The notes beneath the pieces are model-generated. The model saw nothing but the letters and a program-made list of their open reading frames with translations. It searched no databases and was not told where the DNA came from. A stretch of 9,311 bases of DNA, from the NCBI GenBank assembly GCA_019347645.1, contig JAHWKZ010000051.1, forward strand, positions 1 to 9,311. The letters are read 5' to 3'. The stretch is from Gemmatimonadota bacterium. GTDB taxonomy: Bacteria > Gemmatimonadota > Gemmatimonadetes > JACCXV01 > JAHWKZ01. Of the stretch, positions 1 to 6,340 are shown piece after piece (the first letter of the stretch is position 1; every line of letters begins with the position of its first letter). A program made the position numbers and the translations under genes.

Positions 1-1
1 G

Positions 2-979
2 ACCGGCCAGGATACGGTCCGCGGGACCTTCAGCCACCGTCACGCGATCTACGTGGACCAGGAGACGGGCGAGGAATACGTGCCGCTCAACCACATCCGG
101 GAGAACCAGAACGAGCTCCACGTGATCAACAGCCCGCTCTCCGAGCTCGCCGCGCTCGGCTTCGAGTACGGCTATTCGACCGCCGACCCGTGGACGCTGG
201 TCGCATGGGAGGCGCAGTTCGGCGACTTCGTGAACGGCGCCCAGGTCGTGATCGACCAGTTCCTGGCGAGCGGCGAGTTCAAGTGGAACCGGATGAGCGG
301 GCTCGTCCTGCTGCTCCCCCACGGGTACGAGGGACAGGGCCCCGAGCATTCGAGCGGTAGGCTGGAGCGCTTCCTCGAGCTGTGCGCCGAGTCGAACCTC
401 CAGGTCGTCAACCTGACGACGCCCGCTCAGCTGTTCCACGCCCTGCGCCGGCAGATGAATCGCGACTTCCGCAAGCCCCTCGTGGTCATGACCCCCAAGA
501 GCCTGCTCCGCCACAAGCTGGCGGTCAGTCGGCTGGAGGACTTCACCGACAGTTCGTTCCGGCCCGTGATCGACGAGTGCCATCTCGAGGATCGCGAGAA
601 GACGAAGACGCTTCTGGTCTGCTCCGGGAAGATCTACTACACGCTCCTAGAGGCGCGCCGGGAGCGGGAGATCGACGACGTGGCGATCGCCCGCGTCGAG
701 CAGCTCTATCCGTTCCCGGACCGGGCGTTCCGCGAGATGGTCCAGGGGTGGCCGTTCTCCCTCGAGCGGATCGTGTGGGTTCAGGAGGAGCCCGAGAACA
801 TGGGCGCCTGGCGCAATACCCGGCACCGCCTGGAGCGGAACCTCCCCGAGGGCGTCGCGCTCGGTTACGTCGCGCGCGCGGCGGCGGCCAGCCCGGCCAC
901 GGGCTCCTACCGGGTCCACAAGCGGGAGGAGGACGCGCTGATCGAGGCCGCGTTCGGGGGCACAGAGAAGCGGGCCTGA
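2..979 (+). CDS. sucA: 2-oxoglutarate dehydrogenase E1 component, C-terminal part (5' truncated by window edge)
   Basis: Thiamine-diphosphate-dependent E1 of the 2-oxoglutarate dehydrogenase complex. It decarboxylates 2-oxoglutarate and reductively succinylates the lipoyl arm of E2 in the cytoplasmic TCA cycle. The frame is open from base 2, so the visible 325 residues are the end of a protein normally above 900 residues; an internal ATG at 53 is not the start. The sequence follows E. coli SucA closely as I know it: GQD..RGTFSHRHA at the left edge, then FEYGYSTADP, WEAQFGDFVNGAQVVIDQF, LLLPHGYEGQGPEHSS, PLVVMTPKSLLRH, IEQLYPFP-like VEQLYPFP and the final SPATG. These cover the pyrimidine-binding transketolase-type domain and the C-terminal domain. 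It ends in TGA, 28 nt before sucB, so the two are almost certainly co-transcribed. No frameshift or missing block is seen in the visible part. Confidence 0.97.
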   Translation, partial: TGQDTVRGTFSHRHAIYVDQETGEEYVPLNHIRENQNELHVINSPLSELAALGFEYGYSTADPWTLVAWEAQFGDFVNGAQVVIDQFLASGEFKWNRMSGLVLLLPHGYEGQGPEHSSGRLERFLELCAESNLQVVNLTTPAQLFHALRRQMNRDFRKPLVVMTPKSLLRHKLAVSRLEDFTDSSFRPVIDECHLEDREKTKTLLVCSGKIYYTLLEARREREIDDVAIARVEQLYPFPDRAFREMVQGWPFSLERIVWVQEEPENMGAWRNTRHRLERNLPEGVALGYVARAAAASPATGSYRVHKREEDALIEAAFGGTEKRA

Positions 980-996
980 ATTTCGGGAAGAAGGGG

Positions 997-1003
997 AAGG
1001 AGG
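997..1003 (+). promoter_or_regulatory. Ribosome binding site of sucB
   Basis: AAGGAGG lies 4 nt before the GTG at 1008. It fixes the GTG as the sucB start, which also places the Met-Asp-Ile-Lys-Val-Pro lipoyl-domain N-terminus correctly. The next in-frame ATG (residue 33) would cut the lipoyl domain in half. Confidence 0.8.
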
Positions 1004-1007
1004 CGCG

Positions 1008-2216
1008 GTGGACATCAAGGTCCCGCAGCTCGCCGAGTCGGTCACCGAGGGTGACATCGGCACCTGGCTCAAAAGCGACGGCGATCACGTCGAGAAGGAC
1101 GAGATGATCGTCGAGCTCGAGACCGACAAGGCCACGGTCGAGATCGCCGCCGAGGCGAGCGGTACGCTGAAGATCCTCGTCGAGGAGGGCGACATCGTCT
1201 CGGTGGGCGACGTCATCGGCCGCATCGTGGAGGAGGGCGAGGAGGAGGCCGGCGAGGAGGAGGCCGGCGAGGAGGAGGAGGCCGCGGAGGAGGAAGCGGC
1301 GCCCGAGGAGGAGGAAGCGCCCCCGGAGGAGGCCGCCGCCGAGGAAGAGGAAGAGGAAGAGGAAGAGGAAGAGAAGGCGCCTCCGGCCGAGGTCCAGGAG
1401 CGCCGGGAGGAGGAGGAGGAAGCCGCGCGCGAGCGGGTCCGTCGCGAGAAGGTGCGGCCCGCGCGGGAGGAGGAGAGGCCGCCGGCGGAGGGCGAGGCCG
1501 AGGAGCCCGGAGTCCGCCGGGAGAAGATGACGCGGCTGCGGCGCCGGATCGCCGAGCGGCTGGTGGAGGCTCAGAGAACCGCCGCCATCCTGACCACCTT
1601 CAACGAGATCCACATGGGCCCGGTGATGGAGCTCCGCGAGGAGCACCGCGCCGAATTCGAGGAGCGTCACGGCGTGCGGCTGGGATTCATGTCCTTCTTC
1701 GCCCGCGCGTCGATCCTTTCGCTGCGCGAGTTCCCCGAGATCAACGCCTTCATCGAGGGCGAGGAGATCGTCTACCACGACCGGGTCCACCTGGGCGTGG
1801 CCGTGGGCACCCCGCGAGGTCTGGTGGTGCCGGTGCTGCGCGAGGCCGACCGGATGTCGTTCGCCGAGATGGAGAGGACGATCCGCGATCTGGCGATCAA
1901 GGCCCGCGACGGCGATCTGTCGATCGAGGACCTCCAGGGCGGCACGTTCACGATCTCCAATGGAGGGGTCTACGGATCGCTGATGTCGACGCCGATCCTC
2001 AACCCGCCGCAGAGCGGTATCCTGGGGATGCACAAGATCGAGAGTCGCGCGGTGGTGCTCGAGGAGAACGGCCGGGAGCGGATCGTGTCGCGACCGATGA
2101 TGTACGTGGCGCTCTCCTACGACCACCGGATCGTGGACGGAGAACAGGCGGTGACCTTCCTGGTGCGAGTCAAGGAAAGGTTGGAAGATCCCACGCGAAT
2201 GCTACTGGATGGTTGA
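1008..2216 (+). CDS. sucB: Dihydrolipoyl succinyltransferase (E2 of 2-oxoglutarate dehydrogenase), with Glu-rich linker and no visible subunit-binding domain
   Basis: E2 core enzyme, transferring succinyl from its lipoyl arm to CoA. Residues 1-77 are a lipoyl domain with the lipoylation site in ELETDKATVEI (Lys41). Residues about 171-402 are the catalytic domain, starting at MTRLRRRIAERL and continuing through LTTFNEI to the active-site HRIVDG motif (His373, Asp377) and the usual EDPTRMLLDG end. Between them, residues 75-170 are about 50% Glu, including 11 consecutive Glu at 112-122. The peripheral subunit-binding domain expected near residue 110-150 (about 35 residues ending in a G-x-G-x-x-G-R-I-type motif) is not seen. 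Total length (402) is normal because the linker fills that space. It starts at GTG with a strong AAGGAGG and lies directly downstream of sucA; no lpd (E3) gene is in the window. Assignment as succinyl- rather than acetyl- or branched-chain transferase rests on the sucA neighbour and the LTTFNE motif. Confidence 0.95.
   Translation: MDIKVPQLAESVTEGDIGTWLKSDGDHVEKDEMIVELETDKATVEIAAEASGTLKILVEEGDIVSVGDVIGRIVEEGEEEAGEEEAGEEEEAAEEEAAPEEEEAPPEEAAAEEEEEEEEEEEKAPPAEVQERREEEEEAARERVRREKVRPAREEERPPAEGEAEEPGVRREKMTRLRRRIAERLVEAQRTAAILTTFNEIHMGPVMELREEHRAEFEERHGVRLGFMSFFARASILSLREFPEINAFIEGEEIVYHDRVHLGVAVGTPRGLVVPVLREADRMSFAEMERTIRDLAIKARDGDLSIEDLQGGTFTISNGGVYGSLMSTPILNPPQSGILGMHKIESRAVVLEENGRERIVSRPMMYVALSYDHRIVDGEQAVTFLVRVKERLEDPTRMLLDG
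1237..1281 (+). repeat. 15-bp tandem repeat inside sucB
   Basis: Two perfect copies of GCGAGGAGGAGGCCG (1237-1251 and 1252-1266) are followed by a partial third copy. The repeats stay in frame and encode G-E-E-E-A units at the start of the acidic linker. A 15-bp unit can gain or lose copies without shifting the frame. Confidence 0.8.
1341..1373 (+). repeat. GAGGAA hexanucleotide repeat inside sucB
   Basis: Five and a half perfect GAGGAA units (33 bp) encode the 11 consecutive glutamates, residues 112-122. The strict GAG/GAA alternation, rather than the GAG-rich use around it, points to expansion by slippage rather than independent codon choice. Because the unit is a multiple of three, length changes would keep the reading frame. 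Confidence 0.85.
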
Positions 2217-2237
2217 CACGACAGGAGCGGATCGTCG

Positions 2238-2780
2238 ATGAAGACCCTGCGGCAGGACTGGTTGGCCCTCGCGTTGCTCGGCGCCTTCCTCGCTTGTGGC
2301 GAGGGGGAAGAGGCGGGCGAGGATGAGATCTACGAGACCGAGGCGCCGGTGGAGGAGGCGGCGCCCGAGCCGGCGCCGATCGCCACCGAGTTCTCCCCCG
2401 AGCTCGGCGTTGACCTGGGGACGATGACCGAGATGGAAACGGGCCTGCGCTACGTGACGCTGGAGGAGGGGAGCGGCGAGGTCGCCGAGGCCGGCGACAC
2501 GGTGATCGTCCACTATACCGGATGGCTCCCGAGCGGGGAGAAGTTCGACTCGAGCCGCGATCGCGGTGAGCCCTTCCAGTTCCTGCTCGGCGCCGGCCGG
2601 GTGATCCCCGGCTGGGACCAGGGCGTAGCCGGCATGCGGGTCGGGGAGCGGAGGAAGCTGGTCATCCCGCCCGACCTCGGGTACGGCACCAGCGGCGCCG
2701 GCGGCGTCATCCCTCCGAACGCCACCCTCGTCTTCGATGTCGAGCTTCTGGAGGTGCGAAACGGCGCGGCGGGGGGCTGA
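2238..2780 (+). CDS. FKBP-type peptidyl-prolyl cis-trans isomerase, probable lipoprotein
   Basis: Catalyses cis-trans isomerisation at proline bonds, probably as an envelope protein-folding helper. Residues 1-20 form a lipoprotein-like signal: Lys2 and Arg5, a hydrophobic stretch 8-19, then FLAC with Cys20 as the likely lipidated residue (Phe at -3 is not ideal). Residues 21-51 are an acidic, Pro/Ala/Glu-rich tether. The single FKBP domain spans about 65-173 and keeps the FKBP12-type pocket: Tyr93, Phe103-Asp104, Phe115, Val122-Ile123, Trp126, Tyr149, Ile158 and Phe166, so it should be active. Start: ATG at 2238, with AGGAG at 2223-2227, 10 nt upstream. It follows sucB by 21 nt on the same strand and probably shares its transcript, although a link between folding and the TCA cycle is not obvious. 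With +2 Gly after Cys20, outer-membrane sorting is plausible but is an inference. Confidence 0.93.
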   Translation: MKTLRQDWLALALLGAFLACGEGEEAGEDEIYETEAPVEEAAPEPAPIATEFSPELGVDLGTMTEMETGLRYVTLEEGSGEVAEAGDTVIVHYTGWLPSGEKFDSSRDRGEPFQFLLGAGRVIPGWDQGVAGMRVGERRKLVIPPDLGYGTSGAGGVIPPNATLVFDVELLEVRNGAAGG

Positions 2781-2802
2781 AGGGCCCTACCCGCGTCTTC
2801 AG
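2777..2802. terminator. Weak hairpin between converging FKBP and infA genes
   Basis: CTGAAG (2777-2782) pairs with CTTCAG (2797-2802) around a GC-rich loop that itself contains GGGCCC. It spans the FKBP stop codon and the last bases of infA, where two transcripts converge. Neither strand has a U tract after it, so it is at best a weak bidirectional terminator. Confidence 0.25.
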
Positions 2803-3023
2803 TTCTTGAAGCGGTAGGTGATCCGGCCGCGGGAGAGGTCGTAGGGGGAAAGCTCCACGGTCACCCGATCGCCGGTCAGGATCTTGATGTAGTTCTTCCG
2901 CATCTTTCCGGAGATGTGGGCGAGCACCAGGTGGCCGTTGTCGAGGCGCACCCTGAACATGGTGCTGGGGAGGCACTCCTCGACCGTTCCCTGGACTTCG
3001 ATGACGCCGGTTTTCTCAGCCAT
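2799..3023 (-). CDS. infA: Translation initiation factor IF-1
   Basis: Small OB-fold protein that binds the A site of the 30S subunit during initiation. It has 74 residues (E. coli IF-1 has 72) and matches the family along its whole length: QGTVEECLPSTMFRVRLDNGH, then LAHISGKMRKNYIKILTGDRVTVELSPYDLSRGRI, with a short tail ending FKN. The start is ATG at 3023. No Shine-Dalgarno-like purine run is visible in the 20 nt upstream, which is unusual for a highly expressed factor. It is a stand-alone copy here, not next to rpmJ/rpsM, lying 79 nt downstream of a barrel protein gene on the same strand and converging on the FKBP gene with an 18-nt gap. Identity is certain; whether it has its own promoter in the 79-nt gap is not. 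Confidence 0.98.
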   Translation of the reverse strand: MAEKTGVIEVQGTVEECLPSTMFRVRLDNGHLVLAHISGKMRKNYIKILTGDRVTVELSPYDLSRGRITYRFKN

Positions 3024-3069
3024 AGGTGCAGGAATGTAAAGGATCCGGCGCGGTCATGCACGCTGAGCG

Positions 3070-3103
3070 GGAGGCGGTGGGGTCGAGCCGGAACCCCTCC
3101 TCC
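3070..3103 (-). terminator. Imperfect GC hairpin after the barrel-protein gene
   Basis: On the - strand, directly after the stop codon, GGAGG-A-GGGGT pairs with ACCCC-ACCG-CCTCC around a 9-nt loop (two 5-bp stems with an unequal bulge). No U tract follows. It could reduce read-through into infA or protect the 3' end; it may also be chance in GC-rich DNA. Confidence 0.25.
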
Positions 3104-3822
3104 TAGAACTCGACCGTGACCCCGAGGAGGACCTGGGTGAGCTCGATATCGGAGAGGACCGGCTCGATCCGGGCCTGACCCTCGCGGGTGAAGATCGGCC
3201 CCTCCTTCAGGTACTCCACCTCCCCGCCCCGCAGGTACCGGGCGCCCACGTCCACGTAGGCCCGGGCCGGCGGGCGCGGTGGCTCGTTTCCGACACTCGG
3301 GCTCGTCTGCCCGGTCCAGACGTGCACCTGGAGCCCCCCGCCCGCGCCCACCACCCACGTCCCATCGCTCTGGTTGGTATCCGTGATCACCTCCCGGTCG
3401 AAACGGGTGTCGCGGAGCGTCGTCGTGGTCGAGAACCACGCCAGGCCGCCGGTCACATTCCCGTAAGGCTTCACCCCGCCGGTCGGGGCCTTCAGCTGCA
3501 GCATTCCCTGCAGGAAGGCCATGTTGTTGCTGGTCTCGACGTCCACCCGGATGTCGGGGATCGTAGTCGAGAGCGGCACCCGTCGCTCGGTGCTGCCGTA
3601 GGTGAGGAACGAGACGGTGCCGCCGAATCCGAAGGCGCGGTTGGCGGTCGGAGCGTAGGCGTACTCGCCGGTGAAGCCGAAGCCGGTGTCGGTGTTCTCG
3701 TCGAGCTCGCCATGGGGAATCGAGATCGCGAGTCCCGCGGTTCCCTCGTGCTGGGCGTGCGCCCGGGGTACCCAGAGACTCATGGCGAGGACGGCGAACG
3801 AGACGTACGCGAGACGGCGCAT
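3103..3822 (-). CDS. Small outer-membrane beta-barrel-like protein, function unknown
   Basis: I do not recognise a named family. The protein has 239 residues from the chosen start: a signal peptide (Met-Arg-Arg, hydrophobic 4-18, cleavage likely after AHA at residue 23) gives about 216 mature residues. The mature part is rich in alternating polar/hydrophobic, Gly and aromatic segments (for example FGFTGEYAYA, GFGGTVSFLTYG, VTGGLAWFSTTTT, AYVDVGARYLRGG) and ends in VTVEF. The terminal Phe is typical of barrels assembled by the BAM machinery. Start choice: GGAG lies 6 nt before the ATG at 3822. An in-frame ATG at 3828 and one at 3891 would add a charged N-terminus unlike a signal peptide. The gene is divergent from hemY and upstream of infA. 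OprW/OmpA-like eight-strand barrels are the nearest general type; the substrate or role cannot be read from the sequence. Confidence 0.75.
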   Translation of the reverse strand: MRRLAYVSFAVLAMSLWVPRAHAQHEGTAGLAISIPHGELDENTDTGFGFTGEYAYAPTANRAFGFGGTVSFLTYGSTERRVPLSTTIPDIRVDVETSNNMAFLQGMLQLKAPTGGVKPYGNVTGGLAWFSTTTTLRDTRFDREVITDTNQSDGTWVVGAGGGLQVHVWTGQTSPSVGNEPPRPPARAYVDVGARYLRGGEVEYLKEGPIFTREGQARIEPVLSDIELTQVLLGVTVEF

Positions 3823-3828
3823 GGGCAT

Positions 3829-3832
3829 CTCC
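3829..3832 (-). promoter_or_regulatory. Ribosome binding site deciding the barrel-protein start
   Basis: On the - strand GGAG is followed by ATGCCC and then the ATG at 3822. It abuts the other possible ATG (3828) with no spacing, so translation should begin at 3822, which also gives a proper signal peptide. Confidence 0.6.
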
Positions 3833-3985
3833 GTGCCAGGGGAATGGAAGCTCCGCGGTCGATTCGACGGAAGGCGCTTCCGGCGCTCCATACCGCGTCC
3901 GGGACGGGAGAGTTCCGGCGTCGTCTCGACGGGCCTTCGGGGCGCGCCGACATTGGACTCCTCCGGGAGCGGCGCATCTTCGACG
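3833..3985. promoter_or_regulatory. Divergent spacer between barrel gene and hemY with an inverted repeat
   Basis: This roughly 150-bp stretch must hold the promoters for both diverging genes, but I see no convincing -35/-10 pair on either strand; TTGGAC at 3953-3958 is the nearest to a -35 on the + strand. It contains a perfect interrupted palindrome, CGGAAG-GCG-CTTCCG (3868-3882), about 45 nt upstream of the barrel start codon. This could be a short hairpin in its leader or an operator. Confidence 0.35.
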
Positions 3986-3995
3986 GGAGGAAGCG

Positions 3996-5285
3996 ATGAT
4001 CGGGATCGTGGGAGGGGGCCTCACCGGTCTGTCGCTGGCGCACGAACTCGCCCGCCGCGGGGTGGACCACGTCGTTCTCGAGGCCGACGTGCGGCCGGGC
4101 GGTGTCATCCGCAGCGGGAGGATCGAGGGCAGGCTCCTCGAGTGGGGCCCGCAGCGGGCTCGCCTGGTGGCTTCACTCGACCGTTACGTCCGCGAGCTGG
4201 GCCTGGAAGGCGACGTCATCCTCGCCGACCCCGATTTGCCGCTCTACGTCTACGCGGCGGGGAAGCTGAGGGAGGTCCCTTCCAGCGGCTGGGGCTGGCT
4301 GGGGGGGGACTTGTTGACTTGGGGCGCGAAGGTCCGGATGGCGTTCGAGATCCTCACCGCCGGGCCCCGACCGGAGGAGACGGTGGCCGACTTCTTAGTC
4401 CGGAAGCTCGGTCGCCAGCCGTACGAGCGGATCGCGGGCCCCCTCTACGGCGGCCTCTACGCCTCCGACCCGGCGGACATGGTCGTCGGGCTCTCGCTCG
4501 GGCCCGTGCTGCGGGAGCTCGGAGTTAAGAGGAGCCTGCTGTTGCCGCTCCTCGTCGGCCGGAGCCGGATCGACGGGCCGGCGGCATGCTCGTTCACCCA
4601 CGGGATGCAGACGGTCACCGACGCGCTCTACGAGGCGAACCGGGACGCGGTCCGGCTGTCGACCCCGGTGGAGCGGATCCGGCCGGGCGAGAGGCGGCGC
4701 TGGGCGGTCGAGACGCCCGCTGAGACGGTCGAGGTCGAGGAGATCGTCCTGACCTGCCCGGCCGAGGCCGCCGCGCGGATCCTGGCCGATGTCGCGCCCC
4801 ACGCCGCGGGGGCGATCGCGTCGCTCCACTACAACCCGCTCGCCGTCGTCCATCTCCATGCCGATACCGACCTGGAGGGGTTCGGCTATCAGGTCTCCCT
4901 CGAGGAGGATCTCGCCACCCGGGGCGTCACGTGGAACGACAGCCTGTTCGACCGGGACGGGGTCTACACCGCCTACCTGGGTGGGGCGAAGAGGCCGGGC
5001 GTGGTCGAGGAGTTAGACGACCGGATCGGCGAGATCGCGACGCAAGAGTTCGAGCGGATCACCGGCCACGGCGCCCGGGTCCTCGCCGTGGCGCGGGTGA
5101 CGATGCCGGCGTGGGACCGCTCGTGGGCCGCCTTGAAGGGGCTCGAGGTTCCCCGGGGCATTCGACTGGCGGCGAGCTGGGAGTCGCGGCCGGGCATCCC
5201 CGGCCGGCTCGCGCAGGCGAACCGGCTGGCGGAGGCGCTGACCCGTCAGGCGAGTGCGCGCTCCCGTTCCCGCTGGTCGCGATAG
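3996..5285 (+). CDS. hemY: Protoporphyrinogen/coproporphyrinogen oxidase (HemY-type flavoprotein)
   Basis: FAD-dependent amine-oxidase-fold enzyme of heme synthesis, oxidising protoporphyrinogen IX (or coproporphyrinogen III) to the porphyrin with oxygen. Residues 1-40 are the dinucleotide-binding fold: GIVGGGLTGLSLAHEL (Gly6-x-Gly8-x-x-Gly11), Glu29 at the ribose position, and the RPGGVIRS motif at 33-40. EWGPQRARL follows, and the GPLYGGLYASDPADMVV segment is characteristic of HemY-type oxidases rather than general amine oxidases. At 429 residues it is somewhat short (450-480 is usual). The C-terminal FAD-contacting region reads WESRPGIPGRLAQANRLAEAL instead of the common G-x-G-V-x-D-C-I type motif. 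Start: ATG at 3996 with GGAGG 5 nt upstream. No other heme gene is in the window. The last 40 nt overlap the converging SDR gene. Which porphyrinogen is used, and whether the altered C-terminus remains active, cannot be told; a different flavin oxidase is a lesser possibility. Confidence 0.82.
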   Translation: MIGIVGGGLTGLSLAHELARRGVDHVVLEADVRPGGVIRSGRIEGRLLEWGPQRARLVASLDRYVRELGLEGDVILADPDLPLYVYAAGKLREVPSSGWGWLGGDLLTWGAKVRMAFEILTAGPRPEETVADFLVRKLGRQPYERIAGPLYGGLYASDPADMVVGLSLGPVLRELGVKRSLLLPLLVGRSRIDGPAACSFTHGMQTVTDALYEANRDAVRLSTPVERIRPGERRRWAVETPAETVEVEEIVLTCPAEAAARILADVAPHAAGAIASLHYNPLAVVHLHADTDLEGFGYQVSLEEDLATRGVTWNDSLFDRDGVYTAYLGGAKRPGVVEELDDRIGEIATQEFERITGHGARVLAVARVTMPAWDRSWAALKGLEVPRGIRLAASWESRPGIPGRLAQANRLAEALTRQASARSRSRWSR

Positions 5286-6235
5286 CCGTCGGGCGCCTCG
5301 GGCTCCTCGTTCTCCAGTCGCTCGACGAGTCCGGCGAGCCACTCCGCCAGGGCCCTCGGCGCCACGCCCAGCTCCTCGCGGGCCCGCGTCCCGTCGAGGA
5401 CGCTCATCCACGGATTCGACAACGGCGAGCAGGCGGGGAAGAGCCCCTCGTCGAGGAGCTCGTCCCGGGGCAGCCGGACGACGTCGGGCGTCGCGTCGAG
5501 GATTTCGCCGAGGCGCGCGAGGAAGTCGTGGAAGGAGACCAGGTCGCCGGGAGCCAGATTGTACGCGGCCCCGATCCCCCGCCCGTCCTCGACGATCCGG
5601 ACCACGGCATCCACCACGTCGTCGACGTGGACGTGCCGGATCCGCGGGCCGGACTCGAGCGGGACGAGGAGCGGTCCGCCGTCCGTCAGACGCAGCACGT
5701 AGCCCTGGATCCGGCCCTTCGGGTCACCCGCGCCATGGATCATGGGAAGCCTCAGACGGGTGGCGGGGAAGCGGCGGCTGACCCAGGCGTCCTCGAGCGC
5801 GTCCTCGCACTCCCGCTTCTCGATTCCGTAGCGCCACTCCCGGCGCGCCCACTCCTCGGGCGGCGCTTCCACGATCGGGCCGTCGTAGTCCTCCTCGCGG
5901 GCGGGGACCGGACAGCCCGCCCGGACCAGATACACCTGTCCGGTGGAGAAATGGACGTAGTGGCCCACGCGGCCGTCCAGGACCTCGACGGCTCCGAGGG
6001 TATCGCCCCCCCGCATCGCGATCGTATCGACGCAGGCGTCGAACTCCCGGCCGCCGATGCCCCTGGCCAGTTGGGCGGGATCGCTCCGGTCGCCATGGAG
6101 GCGCTCGACGGAGTCGGGAAGATCGGTGGGCGTCTTTCCCCGGTTGAACGTCGTGACCCGGTGGTCACGATCGAGGAGCGCTCGGACCAGCCGGGGACCG
6201 ACGAACCGGGTTCCGCCGATGACGAGGACGTCCAT
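5246..6235 (-). CDS. NAD-dependent epimerase/dehydratase-like extended SDR
   Basis: Extended short-chain dehydrogenase/reductase of 329 residues. The N-terminus MDVLVIGGTRFVG has the Rossmann glycine motif in the GGTRFVG form (residues 7-13), the variant found in a branch of atypical, epimerase-like SDRs. STGQVY at 97-102 supplies the Ser position, and Y-G-I-E-K at 136-140 is the catalytic Tyr-x-x-x-Lys. HVHVDDVVDAV at about 201-211 and AYNLAPGD match the usual epimerase C-half pattern. Substrate is unknown: a nucleotide sugar or another hydroxyl/keto compound is possible. Start: ATG 6235 begins directly at the Rossmann strand; a GTG at 6247 would add four residues, and neither has a clear Shine-Dalgarno. 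It is the third - strand gene after the Omp85/lipoprotein pair, about 100 nt downstream. Its Arg/Glu-rich C-terminus overlaps the end of hemY tail-to-tail. Confidence 0.88.
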   Translation of the reverse strand: MDVLVIGGTRFVGPRLVRALLDRDHRVTTFNRGKTPTDLPDSVERLHGDRSDPAQLARGIGGREFDACVDTIAMRGGDTLGAVEVLDGRVGHYVHFSTGQVYLVRAGCPVPAREEDYDGPIVEAPPEEWARREWRYGIEKRECEDALEDAWVSRRFPATRLRLPMIHGAGDPKGRIQGYVLRLTDGGPLLVPLESGPRIRHVHVDDVVDAVVRIVEDGRGIGAAYNLAPGDLVSFHDFLARLGEILDATPDVVRLPRDELLDEGLFPACSPLSNPWMSVLDGTRAREELGVAPRALAEWLAGLVERLENEEPEAPDGYRDQRERERALA

Positions 6236-6321
6236 GGGGCGGCTCACGCTAACCGGCGGGGGGTCCCGTCGCCACGTCGTTCGTCACCCTCGACTCCGCC
6301 CTCGAGCAGGCGTGGGAACGA

Positions 6322-6340
6322 GAGCGTGGAGGAGACGCTC
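6322..6340 (-). terminator. GC hairpin at the end of the lipoprotein gene
   Basis: GAGCGT (6322-6327) and ACGCTC (6335-6340) form a perfect 6-bp stem with a 7-nt loop, overlapping the lipoprotein stop codon. On the - strand it is followed by TCGTTCCC, which is only slightly T-rich. It may partly separate the Omp85-lipoprotein pair from the SDR gene. The remaining bases between the two genes (6248-6321) show nothing recognisable. Confidence 0.3.

Noticed and set aside
382..1107. 241-codon + strand frame overlapping sucA and sucB
   Set aside because: It is a frame-shifted shadow of sucA with Arg/Gly/Pro-rich sequence, contradicted by the strong SucA match in the other frame.
1229..1373. Repeat cluster as a CRISPR or mobile-element remnant
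   Set aside because: There are no spacers and no terminal repeats. It is an in-frame glutamate-coding low-complexity linker inside sucB.
543..2126. Long open frame (527 codons) on the - strand opposite sucA and sucB
   Set aside because: Its translation is low-complexity Leu/Arg/Gly sequence mirroring the Glu-rich repeats and GC-rich codons of sucB. The + strand genes are unambiguous.
3829..3891. Longer start of the barrel protein at 3891
   Set aside because: It would put 23 charged residues before the signal peptide. GGAG at 3829-3832 points to ATG 3822.
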